This document shows positions 1 to 5,346 of a stretch of 13,284 nt of DNA, one piece after another. Position numbers and translations under genes: made by a program. Numbering within the stretch: the first letter of the stretch is position 1; the number at the start of each line of letters is the position of its first letter. The notes beneath the pieces are model-generated. The model was not told the origin of the DNA. It did no database searches and saw only the letters and a program-made list of their open reading frames with translations. The stretch comes from Anaerolineae bacterium (GTDB lineage: Bacteria > Chloroflexota > Anaerolineae > 4572-78 > J111), in NCBI GenBank assembly GCA_020433835.1, contig JAGRBY010000146.1:1-13284 (forward strand), given 5' to 3'.

Positions 1-174
1 CCGAACAACGCCCAATTTCTGAGACCCCGGTTTGCCGGCCAACTGTTTGATACCGGACTCCAGTTGAGACTGGCTCAGATCGGCCAAAATGACCTGCGTC
101 ACACTGTTATCTGCCATAGCGTTGAGAGCGGCCGCCGGTCCCATCAATCCTGATCCAAGAATGAGAAGTTTCAT
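1..174 (-). CDS. Rossmann-fold protein, saccharopine dehydrogenase-like (5' part only)
   Basis: Only the first 58 codons lie in the window; the gene runs off the left edge with no stop. The protein begins MKLLILGSGLMGPAAALNAM, a beta strand followed by a GxGxxG-type dinucleotide-binding turn (G7-S-G-L-M-G12). It continues into an acidic strand end (ILADLSQSQ, about residues 29-37), the usual site of ribose recognition. This is the layout of the NAD(P)-binding N-terminus of the saccharopine dehydrogenase/homospermidine synthase-like superfamily (Sacchrp_dh_NADP), where the sequence reads as a good match. The substrate cannot be told from this fragment; lysine-pathway enzymes, carboxynorspermidine-type enzymes and uncharacterised reductases share the same start. 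No strong Shine-Dalgarno sequence is visible. A candidate promoter lies 42-54 bp upstream on the same strand. The gene is divergent from the YcaQ-like gene across a 387-bp spacer. Confidence 0.75.
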   Translation of the reverse strand, partial: MKLLILGSGLMGPAAALNAMADNSVTQVILADLSQSQLESGIKQLAGKPGSQKLGVVR

Positions 175-222
175 CGATTGCTTCGCGTAGAGAAAATGGT
201 CTAGGTTAAAATGGACGTAAAA

Positions 223-228
223 AGTATA
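223..228 (-). promoter_or_regulatory. Candidate extended -10 promoter for the leftmost minus-strand gene
   Basis: Read on the minus strand the sequence is TGGTATACT, an extended -10 (TGn + TATACT, 5 of 6 to consensus). A -35 with 18-bp spacing would be TTACCG (plus 247-252), which is weak, as is common when the TG extension is present. The transcript would start around 216 and carry about 42 nt of leader. Inferred from sequence only. Confidence 0.4.
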
Positions 229-319
229 CCATAATCGGGTTGATAGCGGTAATAGAAGCATTGTAGAACGTCAGTGCTTGTGAGAGGGGGTGCATTTCTA
301 TTTGGGGGCAACCGGCGCT

Positions 320-463
320 GATAGAAACACTGAACCACTGAAAATGATGATGTCACTGAATTCTGCCTTTCAACGATAGGGCTTTCTTGACAGTAAATTG
401 ATGACAACACGTTCTGGAGCGGATCAGTGTTTTCATTTCCCTCATAAATTCAGTGTTTCTATC
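320..463. repeat. Imperfect long inverted repeat, possible MITE-like remnant or dyad operator
   Basis: The outer arms 320-334 (GATAGAAACACTGAA) and 449-463 (its exact reverse complement) form a perfect 15-bp inverted repeat. Aligning the arms further inward without gaps over 40 positions (320-359 against 424-463) gives 28 matches, including a second exact CACTGA block 26 bp inside each end (354-359 and 424-429). The arms therefore look like diverged copies of one longer inverted sequence around a 64-bp centre. There is no plausible coding frame inside and no clear target-site duplication outside. It could be a small non-autonomous element with terminal repeats, a pair of transposase or recombinase binding ends, or a large dyad operator between two divergent genes. 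The inverted repeat is directly visible; its nature is inference. Confidence 0.6.
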
Positions 464-503
464 TCGCCCCATAACTGAAACGTACCCTGTGAGACATGTG
501 TGG

Positions 504-532
504 TTCGAGTGTCAACCAACCCATGTTATAAT
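504..532 (+). promoter_or_regulatory. Promoter of the YcaQ-like gene
   Basis: A perfect TATAAT at 527-532 is preceded by TG at 524-525, giving an extended -10. With 17-bp spacing the -35 is TTCGAG (504-509), poor but tolerable with the TG extension. Transcription would start near 539, about 22 nt before the ATG. Confidence 0.55.
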
Positions 533-561
533 AAAGGCTAAGCAGCCAACCGGAGGACTCC

Positions 562-1737
562 ATGATTAGTATTACATTGCCCCAAGCAATGCAATTTATC
601 CTGCAAAAAAATTATCTAGCCCACCAACAGGCGCATAGTGTGCCCCAGATAGTCAAGAGTATCGCAGGTTTGCCTGCTGACTCATTAACCACTCCATTTT
701 TGGCCGCCCGAGCGCGGCTGTCTGATTTTAAGCCCGATGATTTGCAAACGGCGTTAGAACAGCCTGCCGGTTTCTTAAAAAGTGCTTTGATGCGTAGTGC
801 TCCTTATGTTATAACAGCAGAGCATTACCCCACATACTACGCGGCGACAGCTCGTCAGCGCAAAAAAGATTTTAACGCCGAATTTCGGCTGTGGGGCATC
901 GCAGATAATGCGGAGATTGAGAAATTAGGGGATATGATCTTGACCGTGGTAGGTGCTGCGCCTTTAAGCGCCGAGGCCATTATGACTCGACTGCCGGTCG
1001 GCGCGGTGAAAAAGTACACGCATACCAGCCGTGGCGGCCGTGTGACCGAAACGACCAATGTGGAATTAGCGCTGCGGTGGTTGGGGGCGCAGGCGCAACT
1101 CTATACGGCAAATATATCGTCCGATTGGCACAGCGAGAGGCTTGTTTTTGGTCACTTTGCTGACAAGTATCCTGACATTGATCTCGCCGATCTGCCGAGC
1201 GAGGCGGAAGCGCAAAAAGAGCTTGTGCATCGCTATTTGGCAGCGTTTGGCCCGGTCACCGAGGCCGATATCAGTTTTTGGACGGGTTTTGGCAAAAGCG
1301 AAACGGCTCGCGCAACCGGCGTGCTTGCGCGTGATATTATGCTAACGATGGTGCAAGGTAGTTCTGGGATACTGCTGTCGCTCAAGAGTCAGGTCGATAC
1401 TTTGAAAGTGGTCGAACCCCCCGCCGAGCCGGTAATCAGTGTACTTCCGGCGGATGATCCGTTTATAACGGCTCATCGGGCCAGCCGGGCGCGTTATTTT
1501 AGCGACCAAAAGTTACAGCGTCGCGTTTTCAACAGCGTCGGCGCGGCCAAACCGACAATTTTGGTTAACGGCCAGGTGGTGGGCCTTTGGTCGTGGGAGC
1601 CGAATGATGAGTCGGCTACGTTGACCTGGCAGCTCCTGACGGCGGTCGATGCGGCCGTAGAAGCCTTGATTGAGGCTGAGATCGAGCAAGTGGCTGCGTT
1701 TGTGGGTGCTGAGGTGGTACGCAGTGAGAGTGCATAG
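562..1737 (+). CDS. HTH_42 winged-helix protein, YcaQ/AlkZ DNA glycosylase-like
   Basis: The 391-residue protein starts at ATG 562 behind a strong GGAGG (552-556) and matches the winged-helix family HTH_42 (PF06224) in length and order of motifs. Visible landmarks are ARARLSDF (about 48-55), LMRSAPYVITAEHY (about 76-89), the AFGPVTEADISFWTGF block (about residues 228-243) and a C-terminal PTILVNGQVVGLWSWE strand pair, the family's usual LVDG-VVG-W ending. Characterised members are bacterial DNA glycosylases that unhook interstrand crosslinks or excise alkylated bases: YcaQ/AlkX with a Q-x-D motif and AlkZ with Q-x-Q. Here the corresponding GLQxQ/D position reads G36-L-P-A-D40, so the first catalytic Gln appears to be Pro while Asp40 is kept. 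Glycosylase activity is therefore uncertain; the protein may only bind DNA. The family call is firm, the catalytic reading is inference. The gene has its own promoter and no terminator before the Dam gene. Confidence 0.8.
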   Translation: MISITLPQAMQFILQKNYLAHQQAHSVPQIVKSIAGLPADSLTTPFLAARARLSDFKPDDLQTALEQPAGFLKSALMRSAPYVITAEHYPTYYAATARQRKKDFNAEFRLWGIADNAEIEKLGDMILTVVGAAPLSAEAIMTRLPVGAVKKYTHTSRGGRVTETTNVELALRWLGAQAQLYTANISSDWHSERLVFGHFADKYPDIDLADLPSEAEAQKELVHRYLAAFGPVTEADISFWTGFGKSETARATGVLARDIMLTMVQGSSGILLSLKSQVDTLKVVEPPAEPVISVLPADDPFITAHRASRARYFSDQKLQRRVFNSVGAAKPTILVNGQVVGLWSWEPNDESATLTWQLLTAVDAAVEALIEAEIEQVAAFVGAEVVRSESA

Positions 1738-1744
1738 GCTTAAT

Positions 1745-1783
1745 TTTACGTAAATTGTAACTCGCGAACATCTGTACTATAAT
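1745..1783 (+). promoter_or_regulatory. Promoter of the Dam-type gene with an embedded 10-bp palindrome
   Basis: A perfect TATAAT (1778-1783) sits 17 bp downstream of TTGTAA (1755-1760, 4 of 6 to TTGACA). Immediately upstream and abutting the -35 is the perfect palindrome TTTACGTAAA (1745-1754), a possible operator. Transcription would begin near 1790, giving a leader of about 40 nt. Confidence 0.6.
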
Positions 1784-1829
1784 AGGGTGGTACCTTTCTT
1801 CCTTAATTAAGCTGTGAAAGTGTAGTTTG

Positions 1830-2705
1830 ATGACTCCGTCTTTCTCCAAAGAATTACAATCGACTGAGGACACCCTCCAACAAGCAAAACCGTTTCTAAA
1901 GTGGGTTGGCGGGAAGCAGCAGCTTCTGGCTCAATTTGAAGCCTATTTTCCGCAGCGGTTTGATCGCTATTTTGAGCCGTTTGTGGGTGGTGGGGCTGTT
2001 TTTTTTCATTTGTGGAATACAAACCGATTGCCTCAGCACGTCTTCTTGTTGGACAACAATGAGGCGTTGATTAACGCCTTTCGCGTGGTTCGAGACAATG
2101 TCGATGCGCTTGTTGAGCGGTTGGCGGAGCACAAAGCGAAACATTCCAAAGAATATTACTATCACATCAGAAAGCTCGACCGCGAAGATATCGCGTTGAC
2201 GGATGTTGAACGGGCCGCTCGAACCATTTATCTGAACAAAACGTGCTACAACGGTCTCTACCGGGTTAATCGCAAAGGTCAGTTTAATGTTCCCATGGGC
2301 AGCTACAAAAATCCTCGCATTTTGCATGAGGATGTGTTAGCTGCTGCCAGCATCGCTCTGCAACATGTGACGCTTGCTGTTGGTGATTTTCGCGATCTTT
2401 TAACCCTCGCCCAAAAAGGTGATTTTATCTATTTCGATCCACCTTACGATCCGCTCAGTAAAACGGCCAGCTTTACCAGTTACACGGCCGGTGATTTTGG
2501 CGATCAGGATCAGCGGGATTTGGCCGACGTTTTTGCGGCGTTAACTGAAAAAGGATGTCTCTGTATGTTAAGCAATTCTTACACAGAGTTTATCCAAGAG
2601 TTATACACACCCTTCAAAATAGAGGTTGTGTATGCCAAGCGTGCCGTTAATTCCGACGCGAATGGTCGGGGAAATATCAAGGAAGCCTTCATCCTGAATT
2701 ACTAG
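1830..2705 (+). CDS. Dam-type (D12 class) adenine-specific DNA methyltransferase
   Basis: The protein transfers a methyl group from S-adenosylmethionine to adenine N6 in DNA. It has the alpha-class order of motifs: FLKWVGGKQQLL near the N-terminus (GGK at 27-29, motif X), FEPFVGGGAVFF at 48-59 (motif I, AdoMet binding) and the catalytic DPPY at 203-206 (motif IV). At 291 residues it is close to E. coli Dam and M.DpnII, so GATC is the likely target, though specificity cannot be read from the sequence. I chose ATG 1830 over the TTG one codon earlier; the upstream GAAAG (1816-1820) is a weak ribosome site. No restriction endonuclease or other restriction-modification partner lies beside it, so it looks like an orphan methylase for regulation, mismatch repair or protection. 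It could also be a transferred phage-type methylase. Its own consensus promoter precedes it. Confidence 0.92.
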   Translation: MTPSFSKELQSTEDTLQQAKPFLKWVGGKQQLLAQFEAYFPQRFDRYFEPFVGGGAVFFHLWNTNRLPQHVFLLDNNEALINAFRVVRDNVDALVERLAEHKAKHSKEYYYHIRKLDREDIALTDVERAARTIYLNKTCYNGLYRVNRKGQFNVPMGSYKNPRILHEDVLAAASIALQHVTLAVGDFRDLLTLAQKGDFIYFDPPYDPLSKTASFTSYTAGDFGDQDQRDLADVFAALTEKGCLCMLSNSYTEFIQELYTPFKIEVVYAKRAVNSDANGRGNIKEAFILNY

Positions 2706-2737
2706 GCGGAACCCAACGCATGGCCGGTTACATCTTC

Positions 2738-2755
2738 AGTCTTGATAGTCTTGAG
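2738..2755 (+). repeat. Short tandem repeat upstream of cobS
   Basis: AGTCTTGAT is followed directly by AGTCTTGAG (8 of 9 identical). It lies in the 81-bp gap between the Dam gene and cobS and includes the alternative TTG codon at 2742. No function is evident. Confidence 0.5.
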
Positions 2756-2786
2756 TCGCTGCATCTCTATACCCAAAGTAGGATGT

Positions 2787-3593
2787 ATGCCGCAAAGTTA
2801 TAGACTCCTAAATAGAACAGCCTTGAAACAGTTTTTTCATCACTTCTCGATTGACTTTGCCTCGGCATGGCGACTGCTCACCGCAATTCCGCTCCCTTTA
2901 CTGCCTGAAGATTACAGCCGCCCGCCTGGTAAATCGACAGCCTATTATCCGCTGGTTGGTCTCATTTTGGGCGGGATTTTGAGTGGCGTTGATCTGGTAT
3001 TCGGTTGGTGGCTGCCGGCCGGATTGGCTTCGGCTCTGCTGCTGGCTGTGTGGGTGGGCGCAACCGGTATGCTTCATCTCGATGGCTTTATGGATTGCTG
3101 TGATGGCCTGCTTCCCCCCCGTGAGCGGTCGCGACGGCTGGAGATTATGAAAGACAGCCGGGTAGGGGCCTTTGCGGTCGTGGGAGTTGTACTACTGCTG
3201 CTGGTCAAATTTAATGCCCTTATTGTTCTCCCCACCTCTCAACGCTGGTCAGCTTTGCTGGTGACTCCCACTTTAGCCCGCTGGGCGATGACGTGGAGTA
3301 TGGCTCGCTATCCATTGGCCCGGCTCGATGGCTTAAGCGTGTTTTTTCGGCGTGGGTTGGAATGGCCGCAAATTGCCGTTGCCTCAGGGGTGGCTGTGCT
3401 CACGGCTCTGCTGCTGTGGGGCTGGCTGGGGCTAGTGCTGCTGGCCGTTACTTGGCTGGCTGTTACGCTGGTGGCTCAACTGGCCATGGCCCGGATCGGT
3501 GGGCTTGTGGGTGATGTTTATGGTGCAAGCGGCGAACTTATCGAGGTTGTACTGTTAGTTACTATTGTCGTAATAATTGGCCTTACCGGCTAA
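2787..3593 (+). CDS. cobS: Adenosylcobinamide-GDP ribazoletransferase (cobalamin synthase)
   Basis: CobS joins adenosylcobinamide-GDP to alpha-ribazole (phosphate) in the last steps of the nucleotide-loop assembly of vitamin B12, in the cytoplasmic membrane. The 268-residue protein has the family start FASAWRLLTAIPLP, the metal-binding signature D99-G-F-M-D103-C-C-D106-G and the following KDSRVGAFAV block. A C-terminal GDVYGASGE segment (D243) replaces the more usual GD-LGA. Several hydrophobic membrane segments are obvious (about 44-95, 128-150 and 198-228, plus the C-terminus). ATG 2787 is preferred because AGGA (2780-2783) sits just upstream and the length fits the family; an in-frame TTG at 2742 would add 15 non-conserved residues. 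The gap from the Dam gene is 81 bp without a terminator. No cobC, cobT, cobU or cbi gene and no cobalamin riboswitch is visible nearby, so this is an isolated member of its pathway. Confidence 0.93.
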   Translation: MPQSYRLLNRTALKQFFHHFSIDFASAWRLLTAIPLPLLPEDYSRPPGKSTAYYPLVGLILGGILSGVDLVFGWWLPAGLASALLLAVWVGATGMLHLDGFMDCCDGLLPPRERSRRLEIMKDSRVGAFAVVGVVLLLLVKFNALIVLPTSQRWSALLVTPTLARWAMTWSMARYPLARLDGLSVFFRRGLEWPQIAVASGVAVLTALLLWGWLGLVLLAVTWLAVTLVAQLAMARIGGLVGDVYGASGELIEVVLLVTIVVIIGLTG

Positions 3594-3640
3594 AGATTTA
3601 CTCCTGGCACAAAACTCCTGGTTCATCAGCAGTCATCAAA

Positions 3641-3669
3641 TTTAACCAATCCTAAGAAAAAATTATAAT
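3641..3669 (+). promoter_or_regulatory. Candidate promoter of the malQ operon
   Basis: A perfect TATAAT at 3664-3669 lies 17 bp after TTTAAC (3641-3646, 3 of 6 to consensus). It would give a leader of about 80 nt before the malQ start. Just upstream, ACTCCTGG occurs twice 17 bp apart (3600-3607 and 3614-3621 region), a possible weak activator or repressor site. The weak -35 suggests an activator, which is inference. Confidence 0.45.
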
Positions 3670-3756
3670 GCATCCATGAGAGAGATGAAACTCGTAAGAC
3701 ATAAACCAGTATAAAAGTCGATGTCTTACCTACCTATTTTTCAAAGGAGAAAAGTT

Positions 3757-5310
3757 ATGGAATTAAGACGTGCCAGTGGGATTTTGCTGCACCCGACCTC
3801 GTTTCCGGGGCCATACGGTGTTGGAGACTTGGGGGTGGAAGCCTATCGTTTTGTTGATTTTTTGGCTGCGGGTAAGCAGACATTGTGGCAGATTTTGCCG
3901 TTAGGCCCGACCGGTGTAGGTGACTCGCCCTATGCCTCTTTATCTACATTTGCCGGCAATCCGCTACTCATAAGCCTCGATAAATTAGTTGAGGATGGTG
4001 ATTTGGATCCGGCCGATGTCGCCGACGTTCCCGACTTTAACCCCGATTTTGCCGAGTATACGCGGGTGATTGCCTGGAAAATTCCACTGCTGGAAAAAGC
4101 AGCACGTACATTTTTAACACAGGCCAATTCTCACCGAAGAGCCGAATATGAGACTTTTTGTCGTGATTATTGGCACTGGCTTGATGATTTTGCCACCTTT
4201 ATGACCATTAAGGAACACTTCGATCAAAAAGCCGAAAGTGAAGGAGTCGATGGCACTTGGAATCGCTATTGGCCACAGGAATTACGTTTACGGCAGGAAG
4301 AGGCTCTCCGAAAATGGAATAAGGAACACAACGAAGATGTTGCTGTTAAAAAAGTCATCCAATTTTATTTCTACCAGCAATGGACCGCCCTGCGGCGCTA
4401 CGCCAACGAATTGGGCATCCAGATTATTGGCGATATTCCTATTTTTGTAGCTGAGGATAGCGTCGATGTCTGGGCTAATCAAGACCTTTTCTTATTGGAT
4501 GATCAGGGTTGCCCTACTGTCGTGGCCGGTATTCCGCCTGACTTTTTTAGCGAAACAGGACAAAGATGGGGTAATCCCTTATATAATTGGCATAATATGC
4601 GCAATAATGGCTTCCAGTGGTGGCTTAAACGTTTAAGAGCGGTGCTTTCAACGGCTGATGTGGTGCGCATCGATCACTTTCGTGCGTTTGATTCGTACTG
4701 GGAAATTCCTGCCCATGAACCAACCGCCGTACATGGACAGTGGGTAAAAGCTCCCGGCTATGATTTTTTTGAAACTGTTCGTCGGGAATTGGGCGATCTG
4801 CCGATTATTGTTGAAGATTTGGGTATTATCCCCAATGAGGTTTTGCATTTACGCGATCATTTTAACTTTGCTGGGATGAAAGTATTGCAATTTGCCTTTG
4901 TTAGCTTAGGCGGCGGTCTCGATTCCAGCAATCCGTTTCTGCCACATAACCACAAACCGAATGCTGTTGTTTATACCGGTACGCACGACAACGATACAAC
5001 CCTGGGATGGTATCATAAACTGCCCCAGTGGGACAAAGTAGCCATTAATGACTACTTTATGAGGGAGAAAGCCTACATTTGGGACAAAGATGTGGTTTGG
5101 GTTATGAACCAGTTGGCTTGGTCATCGGTCTGTAATTGGGCCATCCTCCCCTTGCAAGACCTGCTGCGTTTAAATAGCGATGCCCGGATGAATACACCAG
5201 GGACAGCTTTTGGCAATTGGAAATGGCGTTATCGAGCTGAGGCTATTAACGATTGGACGGAGGGTATCCTCCGTGATGCTGCTCAACGCTTTGGGCGAGC
5301 GCATCACTAA
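3757..5310 (+). CDS. malQ: 4-alpha-glucanotransferase (amylomaltase, GH77)
   Basis: The enzyme cuts alpha-1,4-glucans and transfers the glucan chain to another acceptor, releasing glucose, in cytoplasmic maltodextrin or glycogen metabolism. The 517-residue protein has the compact bacterial GH77 length and starts RRASGILLHPTSFPGPYGVGD-like, followed by WQILPLGPTG-GDSPY. All three catalytic carboxylates are in place: nucleophile D306 in VRIDHFRAFDSYWEIP, acid/base E353 in VEDLG and D411 in YTGTHDNDTTLGW. Their spacing agrees with Thermus D293/E340/D395. The start is ATG 3757, behind a near-ideal AGGAG (3745-3749) with 7-nt spacing; a longer frame from ATG 3721 would place this ribosome site inside the coding region and adds residues the family lacks. 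It is followed after 36 bp by the polyol-dehydrogenase-like gene and is probably co-transcribed with it. Confidence 0.96.
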   Translation: MELRRASGILLHPTSFPGPYGVGDLGVEAYRFVDFLAAGKQTLWQILPLGPTGVGDSPYASLSTFAGNPLLISLDKLVEDGDLDPADVADVPDFNPDFAEYTRVIAWKIPLLEKAARTFLTQANSHRRAEYETFCRDYWHWLDDFATFMTIKEHFDQKAESEGVDGTWNRYWPQELRLRQEEALRKWNKEHNEDVAVKKVIQFYFYQQWTALRRYANELGIQIIGDIPIFVAEDSVDVWANQDLFLLDDQGCPTVVAGIPPDFFSETGQRWGNPLYNWHNMRNNGFQWWLKRLRAVLSTADVVRIDHFRAFDSYWEIPAHEPTAVHGQWVKAPGYDFFETVRRELGDLPIIVEDLGIIPNEVLHLRDHFNFAGMKVLQFAFVSLGGGLDSSNPFLPHNHKPNAVVYTGTHDNDTTLGWYHKLPQWDKVAINDYFMREKAYIWDKDVVWVMNQLAWSSVCNWAILPLQDLLRLNSDARMNTPGTAFGNWKWRYRAEAINDWTEGILRDAAQRFGRAHH

Positions 5311-5346
5311 TTTATCAATAAATGCATTAATTCGGATAATCTGATT

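Larger units (their letters stand above)
175..561. other. 387-bp divergent intergenic region with a cluster of CACTGA/TCAGTG motifs
   Basis: No gene is supported here; a 69-codon minus-strand frame at 201-410 has no ribosome site and is made of the repeat sequence itself. The hexamer CACTGA or its complement TCAGTG occurs six times in 185 bp: 271-276 (reverse), 328-333, 336-341, 354-359 (forward), 424-429 and 450-455 (reverse). A degenerate copy of the longer motif (TAGAAGCATTG) lies at 254-264. The region also carries two G-rich runs (about 286-290 and 304-308) and promoters pointing outward at both ends. Confidence 0.7.

Noticed and set aside
387..392. Perfect TTGACA as a -35 box
   Set aside because: No -10-like hexamer lies 16-18 bp downstream; it falls in the centre of the inverted repeat.
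201..410. 69-codon minus-strand open frame in the 175-561 spacer
   Set aside because: No ribosome site, no recognisable protein features, and its internal repeat (QCFY twice) simply reflects the DNA repeats.
320..463. Possible CRISPR array
   Set aside because: The repeats are inverted rather than direct, too few, and the spacing between motifs is too short and irregular for spacers.
1784..1794. AGGGTGGTACC, resembling the T-box riboswitch core
   Set aside because: It lies directly at the predicted transcription start, with only about 40 nt of leader before the ATG, and the gene is a methylase; there is no room for a specifier loop or terminator. Chance match.
1896..2327. 143-codon minus-strand frame inside the Dam gene
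   Set aside because: It lies wholly opposite a well-supported gene with conserved motifs and has no independent support.
3600..3621. Direct repeat ACTCCTGG ... ACTCCTGG as a terminator for cobS
   Set aside because: The copies are direct, not inverted, so they form no stem, and no T-run follows.
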